Of a stretch of DNA of 64,000 bases, positions 42,735 to 51,893 are shown one piece after another (positions within the stretch are counted from its first letter, which is position 1; each line of letters opens with the position of its first letter). Source of the stretch: Oscillibacter sp. (lineage in GTDB: Bacteria > Bacillota > Clostridia > Oscillospirales > Oscillospiraceae); the NCBI GenBank assembly GCA_022795445.1, contig JAAWGR010000002.1:39145-103144 (forward strand), given 5' to 3'. Made by a program: the position numbers and the translations under genes. The notes beneath the pieces were generated by a model. That model saw only the letters and a program-made list of their open reading frames with translations. It ran no database searches and was not told where the DNA came from.

Positions 42735-43733
42735 TTATGCCCGGCCTTGAATTCCTAGCCATGCCAGGATACAGAAAACCAGCGTCACACCGGAAAACAC
42801 TGTTACCAATTTTGCCTCGCTCCATCCAGAGAGTTCAAGATGGTGATGCAGCGGGGCCATTTTGAAAAAACGCTTTCCATGGGTCGCTTTGAAATACGCC
42901 ACCTGGATAATGTCGGACATCGTTTCCAAAATATAGATTATTCCAACCAAAACCAGAATTAACGGCATATCCATCGCGAACCCCAGCGCAGCCACTGCCC
43001 CGCCTAAAAACAGGCTCCCGGTATCGCCCATAAATACCTTTGCGGGGTGGTGGTTATAGACGAAAAATGCCGCCAGACCGCCTGCCAGAGCCGCCGGGAA
43101 CAGGGCCAACGGCGTCAGCCGCCATTGTACCGCTGTCACTGTAAAAAACACCATTACAACAAATGTCACGCTGCACGCCTGCCCGTCGATGCCGTCTGTC
43201 AGGTTCACCGCGTTCACGCAGCCAACGATCACAAACGCCGCAAAAACCAAATATACAATCCAGTTAATGGAAAAGATCACGTTGAAAAACGGAATATACA
43301 GCGCATTGGTCAGCAGTCCTTCGTAGCGCATCAAACTCAAAAATACCACCGCTGCCGCCAACTGCAAGATAAATTTTTGCCGTGCGGTCAGGCCTTCGTT
43401 TTGATGCTGCCGGATTTTGCGGTAATCGTCCACAAAGCCGATCAAGCCGAAAATCAGCGCGAACAGGTACACATATAAATGGGTAAACCCGCCCCTCAGC
43501 ATCTGCGGCCAGCCCAAGACGAAAATCGTCACACCCGTGCCGATAATGAACATAATGCCGCCCATCGTTGGCGTACCAGCTTTCCCAGCGTGCCAGGATG
43601 GACCATCCTTCCGAATCTCTTGTCCTGCTTTCAGCTTGCGCAGCTCCGACACGACAAACCGGCCGATTACAACTGACAGCACAAAGCTTACGCCCATTGC
43701 CAGCAGCGCCGCTGTAATCAATGTGTTCTCCAT
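42735..43733 (-). CDS. mraY: Phospho-N-acetylmuramoyl-pentapeptide transferase
   Basis: Transfers phospho-MurNAc-pentapeptide to undecaprenyl phosphate to form lipid I. The ATG behind AGGGAGAAGT gives 332 residues; an in-frame TTG eight codons earlier is less likely. About ten membrane helices. Conserved blocks: GTPTMGG, FVDDYRK (catalytic Asp pair), NLTDGIDGQA and NHHPAKVFMGDTGS. It directly follows murE with 20 bases between; murF, which commonly lies between them, is missing. Confidence 0.95.
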   Translation of the reverse strand: MENTLITAALLAMGVSFVLSVVIGRFVVSELRKLKAGQEIRKDGPSWHAGKAGTPTMGGIMFIIGTGVTIFVLGWPQMLRGGFTHLYVYLFALIFGLIGFVDDYRKIRQHQNEGLTARQKFILQLAAAVVFLSLMRYEGLLTNALYIPFFNVIFSINWIVYLVFAAFVIVGCVNAVNLTDGIDGQACSVTFVVMVFFTVTAVQWRLTPLALFPAALAGGLAAFFVYNHHPAKVFMGDTGSLFLGGAVAALGFAMDMPLILVLVGIIYILETMSDIIQVAYFKATHGKRFFKMAPLHHHLELSGWSEAKLVTVFSGVTLVFCILAWLGIQGRA

Positions 43734-43753
43734 ACTTCTCCCTCTCTCCTGCG

Positions 43754-45199
43754 TCAAGCCCGCCGGGCCAGGTAGTCTGCGACGATCTCCCGTTCGTCCA
43801 TATGGTGCTTTACGTGGTTGATCTCCTGATAGGTCTCATGTCCTTTGCCGCAGAGAACGATCACATCCCCCGCCTCCGCATGGTCCATGGCCCAGTGAAT
43901 GGCTTCCACCCGGTCCTCAATCACCACATAGGGCGTATTGCTCCCCTCCAAACCCGGCAGAATATCTGCAAGGATGTCCGCTGGACACTCCGTCCGGGGA
44001 TTATCGGTTGTGACAACCAGGAAATCTGCATTTTCCGCGGCGGCGCGGCCCATCTTGGGACGCTTCGTCCGGTCCCGGTCCCCACCGCAGCCAAACAACG
44101 CCACCGTCCGGCCCTTTGCAAACCCCTTCACAGACGACAGAACATTTTCCAAGCCGTCTGGGCTGTGAGCATAGTCGATCAAAATCGTATAATCCTTACC
44201 AGGCGTTGGAACAACCTCCACCCGGCCCTTGACATGCGGGACCTGTGCCAGCGCGGCGGCGCTCTCCTCTAAGGAAACGCCCAAAGCCAACGCCGCGCCC
44301 AGCACATCCAATGTATTGCAGATCATGAACCGTCCGGGAATGTTTACCCGGACAGGCACACGGGCCGTCTCTGTTACGGCAGTGAACGCTACATGGTCCG
44401 CTGCCAGTTCGACCTCCTCCGCCCGCAAATCCGCAGCGGCGTCCTCGGCGTACGTCAACACCTTACAGGTTGCCTGTTCCAGCAGACGCGCTGTCCAAGG
44501 GTCGCCAGCGTTCACCACACCTGTGCCGCAGTTCTGGAACAGACGCGCCTTCGCGGCGCAATAAGCTTCCATTGTACCGTGGAAGTCCAGATGGTCCTGG
44601 GTCAGGTTCGTAAACACCCCCACGGCGTAAGGTACGCCGTACACCCGGTCCAGCGCCAAGGCGTGAGAGGAAACCTCCATCACTACATGGGTACAGCCCG
44701 CATCCCGCATCTGGGCAAACAGCCGCTGGAGTTCAAACGATTCCGGCGTCGTCCGCTCAGTGGGGATCGCTTCTTCTCCAATCATATTCTGGTTCGTGCC
44801 AATCAATCCCACTTTTTTTCCCTGCCGCTCCAAAACGCTTTTCAGCAGGTACGTCGTCGTCGTCTTCCCATTGGTGCCCGTAACGCCCACCATGGTCATG
44901 GCAGACGCTGGATGCCCAAAGAAATTGCCTCCGATCACAGCCAGCGCCCGGCGTGAATCCGTTACCTGCACATAGGGCACGCCGCCCTCGGGCAGCTTCT
45001 GGCACAGCACTGCCGCCGCGCCTGCTTCTATCGCCTTGGAAATAAACGCGTGACCATCCACAGCAAAGCCCGTCATGGCGACAAACAGGTCGCCGGGCTT
45101 TGTATTCCGGGAATCGTAGCTCACACCAGGGATCTCCATTTCCAAATCCGCCGTGGCGGCGAGGACGTCCAAGCCTCTCAATAATTCTTTGAGTTTCAT
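43754..45199 (-). CDS. murE: UDP-MurNAc-tripeptide synthetase (meso-diaminopimelate-adding)
   Basis: ATP-dependent addition of the third stem-peptide residue. The ATG eight bases after GGGAGG gives 481 residues. TGTNGKTTT (107-115) binds ATP, Lys217 in CAAKARLF is the position normally carbamylated, and DNPR at 399-402 selects meso-diaminopimelate over lysine. This tells that the wall is of the A1-gamma type. The terminal domain keeps CGKGHETYQ. Confidence 0.95.
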   Translation of the reverse strand: MKLKELLRGLDVLAATADLEMEIPGVSYDSRNTKPGDLFVAMTGFAVDGHAFISKAIEAGAAAVLCQKLPEGGVPYVQVTDSRRALAVIGGNFFGHPASAMTMVGVTGTNGKTTTTYLLKSVLERQGKKVGLIGTNQNMIGEEAIPTERTTPESFELQRLFAQMRDAGCTHVVMEVSSHALALDRVYGVPYAVGVFTNLTQDHLDFHGTMEAYCAAKARLFQNCGTGVVNAGDPWTARLLEQATCKVLTYAEDAAADLRAEEVELAADHVAFTAVTETARVPVRVNIPGRFMICNTLDVLGAALALGVSLEESAAALAQVPHVKGRVEVVPTPGKDYTILIDYAHSPDGLENVLSSVKGFAKGRTVALFGCGGDRDRTKRPKMGRAAAENADFLVVTTDNPRTECPADILADILPGLEGSNTPYVVIEDRVEAIHWAMDHAEAGDVIVLCGKGHETYQEINHVKHHMDEREIVADYLARRA

Positions 45200-45301
45200 C
45201 TGCACAGCCTCCCTTTCAATTTTCCACGGCTATTATAAACCGGATAAATTGCGCTGTATACAGCGGTTTCTGTTCAAAACCCAGCAAAAACTGCTGTCAG
45301 G

Positions 45302-47761
45302 TCAATCCAGCACCGAGCTGTCGCCAAAGCGCACCGTTACGACGCTGCCTGCTTCCAACTCTGCCCCTTCTGAACGGTCCTGCGAAATGGCGCGGACGTT
45401 GCCGGAATCCGTACTGGTAGTGCCCGCAATGCGCATAATCAGGCCCGCGTTAGTCAATAAGGTATTCGCCTCCGCCGCTGTTTTGCCAACAACGTTGGGA
45501 ACTTTACATAAGGTATCCGCTTTTTCCTCGCCCAGGTATAGGACAACCGTGGCATTGTTCGGCACAATCGCCCCCCCTGCCGGGGTCTGGTCGGTGACGA
45601 CGCTGCCGCTGCCGACGGTCCGGGAAGTGAACCCGGCGTTTTCCAAGCGGCTCCCTGCGTCCAGCGCAGACATATCCACTACATAGGGGACAGGCGCGTC
45701 AGCCGCCGCCATTTCCTCGACGGAGTAGTCCGGTTCAATGCCCAGGGCCGGGAGGATCTCGCCCATGATCTGGCTGGCTGTCGGAGCGACCATATTGCCG
45801 CCGGAGGGATAGGTTCCTGTTGTACGGCTGGGGGTGTCCATAGTCAGCAGCATGATGTACTGCGGGTCGTCCGCCGGGGCGAAGCACATGAAGGAAACCA
45901 CAAGGTCTCCCTTCGGGTTGGAGGGGGTTTTGGTGCCGGTCTTATCCGCGGTACCAGTTTTACCGCCGATACGGTAACCCGCCACTTGGCCGTTTTTGCC
46001 GGTGCCCCACGACACAACATACTCCAGGCACTCCCGGACGATGGCAGAGGTCTCCTCGCTGATTACCTGGCGGATGCAATTGGTCTCATGCTGCTGGATG
46101 ATATTCCCATCACTGTCTAAAATCTGATCAACAACATACGGCTCATACAGGTAGCCGCCGTTGACGCAGGCCGCCTGCGCCCGGATCAGCTCCAGGGGGG
46201 TGACATTGAACGTCTGGCCGAAAGAGTAGGACGCCAAGGAGACGATATTTGTATTAAAATTCTCCGCCGTAGCAAAAATGCCCTGTGTCTCACCGATCAT
46301 GTCCACATTGGTTTTTTCCATCAGCCCAAACGCTTTTAAATACTCATAGTATTTTTCTGTCCCGACTTTCAAACCCATATTGATGAAAGCTGGGTTACAG
46401 GAGTTTGCTACAGCCTCCTTCAGAGTCTGCTGTCCATGTCCAGGGGCCTTACGGGAACAATTGATGGGTTTATCCCACCCCTTGACCATAACGGAGCCGC
46501 TGCATTGGAAGGTAGAATTCATATTGACAAGACCTTCCTCCAGCGCAGTCGCCAGGGTAATGGGCTTGAAAGTGGAGCCCGGCTCATAGGTCGAGTCGAT
46601 GCACTTGTTTCGCCATTGGGTCTGCACAGTGGTGGTTTTCACCTTGCCTACCGCGTCATCATAATCTTTTTCTGTCTCGTAAGTATCTTTTTTCTGCTCC
46701 AGCTCGCTCAGCTGCTTCTCCATCTTAGCTTTCAGCTTCTCATCATACAAAACTCCAGACTGGTTCGCATCATAGGTCGGATACGACGCCATACCTAAAA
46801 TCGCGCCTGTGTTTACGTCCATCACAATACCTGTACCGCCGTTGGCTGCGTCGTACTTGCTCAGCATGGACTCGATGCCTTTCTCCAGCGCCATCTGGAC
46901 ATTGATATCAATGGTCAGTACCAAGTCATTGCCGTTCTCGGCGTCATAATACTGTTCGTATTGGAACAATAAGGGCTGCTCACTGCGGTTGATCTTCGCA
47001 GAAACCGTCATACCGGAGGTTCCGGACAGCACGCTCTCATACTTGGCCTCCAGGCCCACGCCGCCAACGTTTTCGCTGTTTACAAATCCCAAGACATTTG
47101 CCGCCATCGTGTTATATGGATAATAGCGCTTGGAACCCGGTTTCAAATGTACGCCGGTAAGAGTGCGCCAGCTGGTAGTAATCTCATTGCCCTCGTCATC
47201 AATCTCTCCATTGATAAACCGGCGCACCTCGTCGGCCATCTCCCGCTCCACTTTGCTCCGCACAACGCTGTATTGCCAGTCGGTGTGCTCCATCATCGCC
47301 TCAATCCGCTCCGGCTCCATCTCCAAAATCCGCGCCAGCCCACGGGCAATATACGCCTGGTCCAGAATTTCAACCGGCGTGTAAGGCTTCCCTTCCGCCG
47401 CGGCCTTTTCCTGCGCCTCTTTCTGGGCCTCCTTTTGGCTGTCCACAAACCGCCCGATGCGCAGCGGGTCCACGATGACCGTCTCCGCCGTGGCGGAAAT
47501 CGCCAGCACATTATGATTCTTATCGTAAATCGTTCCCCGGGACGCCGCCACCGGCGTTTTCAGCGTCTGCTGGTTGACCGCCCGGGCCTGCATCTCGTCG
47601 TGCTGGTTGATCTGCAAATCATACAGCTTTCCGAACAGCAAGACAAATGTGCCGACGCCCAAAAGGGCCATCAGCAAAATTGTCCGGCCCCGGATGACCT
47701 GGTTTGCCCTCCGGGCTGCATCGCCTTTCCGGCTGTTGATTTTTGGGATTTTGCCTGCCAT
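45302..47761 (-). CDS. Class B penicillin-binding protein with two PASTA domains (FtsI/SpoVD type)
   Basis: The septal transpeptidase partner of FtsW. The 819 residues comprise a cytoplasmic stretch, one membrane helix (about 27-45), the pedestal, the transpeptidase domain and two PASTA repeats (about 680-745 and 748-815). The active-site triad of motifs is intact: STFK (396-399), SCN (454-456), KTGT (601-604). With only one such gene in the cluster it may serve both division and spore cortex; SpoVD versus PbpB cannot be separated by sequence alone here. Confidence 0.93.
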   Translation of the reverse strand: MAGKIPKINSRKGDAARRANQVIRGRTILLMALLGVGTFVLLFGKLYDLQINQHDEMQARAVNQQTLKTPVAASRGTIYDKNHNVLAISATAETVIVDPLRIGRFVDSQKEAQKEAQEKAAAEGKPYTPVEILDQAYIARGLARILEMEPERIEAMMEHTDWQYSVVRSKVEREMADEVRRFINGEIDDEGNEITTSWRTLTGVHLKPGSKRYYPYNTMAANVLGFVNSENVGGVGLEAKYESVLSGTSGMTVSAKINRSEQPLLFQYEQYYDAENGNDLVLTIDINVQMALEKGIESMLSKYDAANGGTGIVMDVNTGAILGMASYPTYDANQSGVLYDEKLKAKMEKQLSELEQKKDTYETEKDYDDAVGKVKTTTVQTQWRNKCIDSTYEPGSTFKPITLATALEEGLVNMNSTFQCSGSVMVKGWDKPINCSRKAPGHGQQTLKEAVANSCNPAFINMGLKVGTEKYYEYLKAFGLMEKTNVDMIGETQGIFATAENFNTNIVSLASYSFGQTFNVTPLELIRAQAACVNGGYLYEPYVVDQILDSDGNIIQQHETNCIRQVISEETSAIVRECLEYVVSWGTGKNGQVAGYRIGGKTGTADKTGTKTPSNPKGDLVVSFMCFAPADDPQYIMLLTMDTPSRTTGTYPSGGNMVAPTASQIMGEILPALGIEPDYSVEEMAAADAPVPYVVDMSALDAGSRLENAGFTSRTVGSGSVVTDQTPAGGAIVPNNATVVLYLGEEKADTLCKVPNVVGKTAAEANTLLTNAGLIMRIAGTTSTDSGNVRAISQDRSEGAELEAGSVVTVRFGDSSVLD

Positions 47762-47827
47762 GATGTTCCTCCTCTAAGGGTCCAATGTTCTGCCGGACGG
47801 CCCCGCCGTCCGCCTTCGGGATGGAAT

Positions 47828-47863
47828 CAGGGAGCAAGAAGATTTCTTTCTTCTCACTCCCTG
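47828..47863 (-). other. Hairpin between ftsL and the penicillin-binding protein gene
   Basis: On the minus-strand RNA, CAGGGAGTGAGAAGA pairs along 15 bases with TCTTCTTGCTCCCTG, two of the pairs being G-U; on the plus strand those two are mismatches. No T-run follows. It may tune expression or processing between the two genes. Confidence 0.45.
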
Positions 47864-47886
47864 CCAGTCCCATTATAGTGCGGCAG

Positions 47887-48438
47887 TTACTCGAAATATT
47901 CCACTACCGCATAAACACTATGGTTCAAGGCTGTGAGCAGACGGCGCAGCAAACCGGGTTCTTCTTTGTCATACGCCACCGCACGGTCCCCGCCAGACAT
48001 ATCCAGCTGGTACACTTGGCCGCTGCTGGGCTTGCGCATCCCTGCTGCCTCTGCCGCTTCCTTCACGGTCGCCATGTCAAACATCTGCTCATACTGGGCC
48101 GTCAGCACCACATTCTCCGTCTCCAGTTCCTGCAATTCACTTTGGAGGCTCACCATCTCAGAGGACAGCATCGTCAGCTGCACATAACTCATCAGCACCA
48201 GCACAGCCAGCACGCCAACTGCAGCCGCGCCAACCACGGCAAATTTAGAAACATACTGCCGCTCCCGAAGCCGTACCCGGACAGCGCTGCGGATTTTGGC
48301 TGCCTGTTTCTGCTTAGGGGGCGCTTCGCCTGCATGGCGCAGTTCCCGCTCCCGGACTTCCCAGTCCAAGTCATGGGCCAAGCTCCCAGCTACACCCTGC
48401 CCGCTCCGATAACGCAAATCCCGTGCTGCTGACGCCAT
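47887..48438 (-). CDS. ftsL: Cell division protein FtsL
   Basis: A bitopic divisome protein of 183 residues; the ATG behind GGAGGA is used. A long charged cytoplasmic part (about 1-65) precedes one membrane helix (VVGAAAVGVLAVLVLMSYV) and a heptad-patterned coiled coil (about 90-125). FtsL is recognised mainly by topology and position between rsmH and the septal PBP. It is longer than the common 100-120 residues because of both end segments. Confidence 0.8.
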   Translation of the reverse strand: MASAARDLRYRSGQGVAGSLAHDLDWEVRERELRHAGEAPPKQKQAAKIRSAVRVRLRERQYVSKFAVVGAAAVGVLAVLVLMSYVQLTMLSSEMVSLQSELQELETENVVLTAQYEQMFDMATVKEAAEAAGMRKPSSGQVYQLDMSGGDRAVAYDKEEPGLLRRLLTALNHSVYAVVEYFE

Positions 48439-48523
48439 AGAGGTTCCTCCTTTCACAAGCGCCTCCCTGCAGGGCGGTGCTCCGCATCTTCCTAACCATA
48501 CCTTCTTTGGCAGCTGTCATTGC

Positions 48524-49462
48524 CTATCGATCCATCTCCAATTTCTCCGCACTCCGGAGGCGGGCACTTCTGGCTCTGGGGTTGTCCGCAATTTCTTTTG
48601 CAGAAGGCGTGATAGGCTTCAAAAGCCGCAGCACCGGCTTCTTTCCGCACACGCATACCGGAAACTCCGGCGGGCAGGTGCAGCCTTTCGCCAAGGTTTG
48701 CAGCGTCCGCTTAACAATCCGGTCCTCCAAAGAATGGAACGTAATCACGGCTAACCGTCCGCCAGGAGTCAAATATTTTGCCGCGGCCTGAAGCATCGGC
48801 TCCAATACATCCAACTCTCCGTTGACCGCGATCCGCAGCGCCTGGAAGCTCCGCTTTGCAGGATGCTGTTTCTCCCGCAGGGCCGACGGCGGCATAGCGG
48901 ATTTGATCACATCCACCAGTTCAAACGTCGTATCAATCGACCCATTCTCCCGTTTCCGAACAATGGCCCTTGCAATCGCGGGGGCATACCGCTCCTCGCC
49001 ATATTCATATAAAATGCGCCGCAGCGCGTCTCCGCTCCACGTGTTCACCACTTCCCGCGCCGTCAGGGGCTTGTCCGCATCCATCCGCATATCCAGCGGC
49101 GCGTCCTGCATATACGAAAAGCCCCGGGAGGCGTCGTCCAGCTGCGGGGAGGACACCCCCAGGTCGAAAAGCATCCCGTTGGCGCAGGCCGCATCAGTTT
49201 GCCGCATCACGGTTTCCAGTTCCGCAAAATTACTGTGTACCAATTCCACCCGGTCCCGCCAGGGCGCGAGGCGTTCTTTCGCCGCGTCCAAGGCCGCTTG
49301 GTCCTGGTCGATGCAAATCAACCGCCCCGTCGTCAGTCTCCGGGCAATCTCCCGGGAATGGCCGGCCCGGCCCAGCGTACCGTCCACATAGGTCCCTTCC
49401 GGACGGATTTCCAAGGTTTGAATACATTCATCCAGCAAAACAGGTTTGTGTACATATTCCAT
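48524..49462 (-). CDS. rsmH: 16S rRNA (cytosine-1402-N4)-methyltransferase
   Basis: Methylates the ribosomal P site using S-adenosylmethionine. The ATG giving MEYVHKPVLLDECI is the family start, 312 residues. Motifs: VDGTLGRAGHS (SAM loop), DLGVSSPQLDD, RGFSY and the insert FQALRIAVNGEL, then SLEDRIVK. It follows mraZ by five bases, the standard order of this cluster. Confidence 0.95.
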   Translation of the reverse strand: MEYVHKPVLLDECIQTLEIRPEGTYVDGTLGRAGHSREIARRLTTGRLICIDQDQAALDAAKERLAPWRDRVELVHSNFAELETVMRQTDAACANGMLFDLGVSSPQLDDASRGFSYMQDAPLDMRMDADKPLTAREVVNTWSGDALRRILYEYGEERYAPAIARAIVRKRENGSIDTTFELVDVIKSAMPPSALREKQHPAKRSFQALRIAVNGELDVLEPMLQAAAKYLTPGGRLAVITFHSLEDRIVKRTLQTLAKGCTCPPEFPVCVCGKKPVLRLLKPITPSAKEIADNPRARSARLRSAEKLEMDR

Positions 49463-49467
49463 AGGCG

Positions 49468-49911
49468 TCAGCTCCGGTTCCGGCGCGCACGGGCCAAGGC
49501 GTCCATGGCTGCGGCCATATCTTCCTCGGAAAGCATCTTCTGCTCCCGTTCTGTCCAAACGGCTTCATCCCAGATTTCCGCAAAGGTATTCAATCCCACG
49601 ATGGTTGCCGTCTTTTTTAATCCCGCGTAATTCCGCAGGTTTGCCGGGATCAGCACCCGGCCCTGTCCATCCGGTTCGCACTGAATCGCGTTGGCGAACA
49701 GCAGCGTCAGCGCCCGCGCCTCGGTGTAAGACAGCTCGTCCATATCGTTGGACATCTGCTCCCACTTGGCTTCTGGGTATATCGTCAGGCAATGTTCCGC
49801 ACCTATGGTGATATAAAAGGTATCTCCCAATGCTTCCCGCATGGCGGATGGGATGACAAGGCGGCCTTTCGCGTCGATGCTGTTGTTGGATTTCCCCAGC
49901 AGACGCTTCAC
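49468..49911 (-). CDS. mraZ: Transcriptional regulator MraZ
   Basis: The first gene of the division/wall cluster; a DNA-binding protein of the AbrB-like double-barrel fold that represses its own operon. The GTG start after GGAGGAGGG gives 147 residues with two SpoVT/AbrB-like halves: [16 protein letters not shown] and [14 protein letters not shown]. Four AAGTGG-type repeats lie just upstream at 49980-50015 over the predicted transcription start. Confidence 0.93.
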   Translation of the reverse strand: MKRLLGKSNNSIDAKGRLVIPSAMREALGDTFYITIGAEHCLTIYPEAKWEQMSNDMDELSYTEARALTLLFANAIQCEPDGQGRVLIPANLRNYAGLKKTATIVGLNTFAEIWDEAVWTEREQKMLSEEDMAAAMDALARARRNRS

Positions 49912-49979
49912 ATGGTCCGCCCTCCTCCCACATATACCTTTCCAGCAGACTGCACGTGGTATTAAAATGGAGTTTAGCG

Positions 49980-50015
49980 CCACTTATCCACTTATTCCCC
50001 CACTTGTTACCACCT
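49980..50015 (-). promoter_or_regulatory. Putative MraZ operator: four AAGTGG-like repeats
   Basis: On the minus strand AAGTGG occurs at 50000-50005, 49988-49993 and 49980-49985, and AGGTGG at 50010-50015. MraZ boxes in other bacteria are short GTGG/GTGT-containing direct repeats near mraZ. These lie from about +2 to +37 of the predicted transcript. Confidence 0.55.
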
Positions 50016-50023
50016 GTCTACAG

Positions 50024-50052
50024 AGTATAAGCAAAACATTCTGGAAATGCAA
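50024..50052 (-). promoter_or_regulatory. Promoter of the division/cell-wall cluster
   Basis: Minus-strand TTGCAT (50047-50052) and TATACT (50024-50029), spacer 17. Confidence 0.7.
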
Positions 50053-50165
50053 GGATTTTTTTTCGACAAGAAGGCGGGTATTTTCCTTATTTTTAGGACT
50101 TTTCGAGATTATTTTCTCATTTCAAAACGCTAGTTCGATTTTTTTACATTTTTTCCCTGGAAAAA

Positions 50166-50207
50166 AAGTTACGAAAAGGCACTATATCTTGTGCCTTTTC
50201 GTAACTT
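50166..50207 (-). terminator. Terminator of the coiled-coil/coaD/rsmD unit
   Basis: Perfect 17-base inverted repeat (50166-50182 with 50191-50207), loop of eight, followed on the minus strand by a T-run. It insulates mraZ from upstream transcription. Confidence 0.9.
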
Positions 50208-50292
50208 TCTGACAAAGCATGATACCACTTCTTGAGTATTTCAAAATTTTGGAAAAAATAGATTCGGCGTTTTAAACAAATATTTCGTTTGA

Positions 50293-50823
50293 TCAGCGGC
50301 TATCTTCGCCGCTTCCATCCATAGTAGGTTTCCGTTCCAGTTTCTCCCTTTGCTCCTGCATCTTTGCCGTCGAGGCGCTCCGGAAACGCACCCGGGACTG
50401 CTTCACTTCGTCCAGCGCGGCCTGCACGGCCTCTTCTGTGCGGGCCAAAGCATCCTCCGCGTATTCATTGGCCACCTGGTACAGCTGCCGGGACCGCTCT
50501 TCCGCCCGGGCCACGATCTGCCGCGCCCGCTCCTTTGCAGCATAAATGATTTCGCTCTCGGAAATTTTGGTCTTGGCCTCCAGCTCCGCCTGCCGGAGCA
50601 AGCGCTCCGCATCCCGCCGGGCGTCGTCCACAAACTTCTCCCGGGCCGACAGCATCTCCTGTGCCCGCCTCAGTTCCATAGGCAGCTGGGCTTTCAGCTC
50701 GTCCAGCAGGTTTAAAATCTCATCCCGGTCTACGATACTCATCCCCGGCCGCAGAGCGGGAGCCTTGGCCTCCTCTACCTGTTGATAGATCAACTCGATC
50801 AAATTATTGATATCAGTGGCCAT
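50293..50823 (-). CDS. Coiled-coil protein, DivIVA/ATPase-like
   Basis: A 176-residue soluble protein, mostly one long charged helix (about 25-165) with heptad pattern and many Ala, Glu, Arg (SESEIIYAAKERARQIVARA). Similar proteins next to coaD in Clostridia are labelled ATPase or DivIVA-like; no nucleotide-binding motif is seen, so ATPase is not supported by sequence. Its start overlaps the coaD end by 11 bases. A role in cell-pole or membrane organisation is possible but unproven. Confidence 0.7.
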   Translation of the reverse strand: MATDINNLIELIYQQVEEAKAPALRPGMSIVDRDEILNLLDELKAQLPMELRRAQEMLSAREKFVDDARRDAERLLRQAELEAKTKISESEIIYAAKERARQIVARAEERSRQLYQVANEYAEDALARTEEAVQAALDEVKQSRVRFRSASTAKMQEQREKLERKPTMDGSGEDSR

Positions 50824-51319
50824 AGGACTCCCCTTCCTTCCGTTCGCTCATTGCCTCCACCAAAGGCAGGACCGGCGCGGGCAGATAGCGCTCTAACGGC
50901 TGGCGGTAGCGGATCATCTCCCTGGCCATGGACGAGCTGAAATGCTGGTACTCCGCGCTGGCAGGCAGCAGCAGGGTTTCCAATCCTGGGCACAGCTGCC
51001 GATTGATCAGCGCCATTTGGTACTCAATGTCAAAATCGGTTACGCAGCGCACGCCCCGAACGATGACGCCCGCCTCATGAACAGCGGCGAAGTCCGCCAA
51101 CAAGCCCGGCCAAAGTTCGGCTTCCACGTTTGGCAGGTCCGCCACGGCGGCCTGGACCAGCTGGAGTTTTTGTTCCGGAGTAAACATCTGGTTCCGTTTT
51201 TCCGCGTTGGGGCTGACGCAGACCCAAACCTGGTCAAAGCAGGCGGCGGCCCGTCGGATAATGTCCAGATGGCCAAGGGTTATGGGATCGAAGCTGCCAG
51301 AGCAGATGGCTGTTTTCAT
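50813..51319 (-). CDS. coaD: Phosphopantetheine adenylyltransferase
   Basis: Makes dephospho-CoA from 4'-phosphopantetheine and ATP. The ATG behind GAGGAATC gives 168 residues, the family length. SGSFDPITLGHLDII carries the TxGH nucleotidyltransferase motif, and VRGVRCVTDFDIEYQMALINR and SSSMAREMI are conserved CoaD blocks. Second gene of the rsmD-coaD unit, an association common in Firmicutes. Confidence 0.95.
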   Translation of the reverse strand: MKTAICSGSFDPITLGHLDIIRRAAACFDQVWVCVSPNAEKRNQMFTPEQKLQLVQAAVADLPNVEAELWPGLLADFAAVHEAGVIVRGVRCVTDFDIEYQMALINRQLCPGLETLLLPASAEYQHFSSSMAREMIRYRQPLERYLPAPVLPLVEAMSERKEGESYGH

Positions 51320-51335
51320 CGGTTGATTCCTCGTT

Positions 51336-51893
51336 CTATTCGTTTCCGTTCCGGCGGAACAGCGACACGGCGATCTTACCATACCGGTACGTCCGCTGAA
51401 GACGGTAAGGCGGCGGCAGGGCTGGAAGTGCCTTTTCCGCCGGATGTTCCGCTACGATTATACCACAAGGCCGAAGAATGTCAAATTCCGGCGCAGTCAT
51501 GCGCTGTAGAATCTCCTCCAGCCAGCCGGAGGCATAGGGCGGGTCCAGGAATACCAAGTCGAACCGCTCGCTGGTCCGGGCGATGAAATCCTGGGCGTTT
51601 CCGTTAATCACCTTTGCCCGGTCTGCCAAGTTCGTCAGCGCCAGATTTTTTTTAACCAGCGCCACAGCGTCTCCCCGCACATCCACAAACGTTGCGGACG
51701 CCGCCCCGCGGCTCAGGCACTCGATGCCCAGCTGCCCGGTCCCGGCAAACAAGTCCAGGACGCCTGCGCCCTCAATATCAAATTGCAGCGCGCTGAACAC
51801 GCCCTCTTTTACCCGGTCCGTCGTGGGACGGGTCTCCTGGCCTTCCAGCTCCAGCAGACGGCGGCCTCGGGCAGTTCCGGTTATCACACGCAT
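51336..51893 (-). CDS. rsmD: 16S rRNA (guanine-966-N2)-methyltransferase
   Basis: The ATG with GGAGG nine bases upstream gives 185 residues beginning MRVITGTARGRRL, the RsmD opening. SAM motif I is LDLFAGTGQLGIE and the catalytic motif IV is FLDPPYA. It is 16 bases upstream of coaD and starts this operon. Confidence 0.94.
   Translation of the reverse strand: MRVITGTARGRRLLELEGQETRPTTDRVKEGVFSALQFDIEGAGVLDLFAGTGQLGIECLSRGAASATFVDVRGDAVALVKKNLALTNLADRAKVINGNAQDFIARTSERFDLVFLDPPYASGWLEEILQRMTAPEFDILRPCGIIVAEHPAEKALPALPPPYRLQRTYRYGKIAVSLFRRNGNE

Larger units (their letters stand above)
49912..50292. other. 381-base gap upstream of mraZ
   Basis: No gene. From mraZ outward it holds the AAGTGG repeats, the mraZ promoter, a TGTCGAA heptamer (50062-50068, minus reading), an A+T-rich stretch and the terminator of the coiled-coil gene on its right. 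Confidence 0.75.

Noticed and set aside
49983..49994. DnaA-box-like TTATCCACT near mraZ
   Set aside because: A single near-match that overlaps the AAGTGG repeats; no cluster of boxes, no dnaA or other origin genes.
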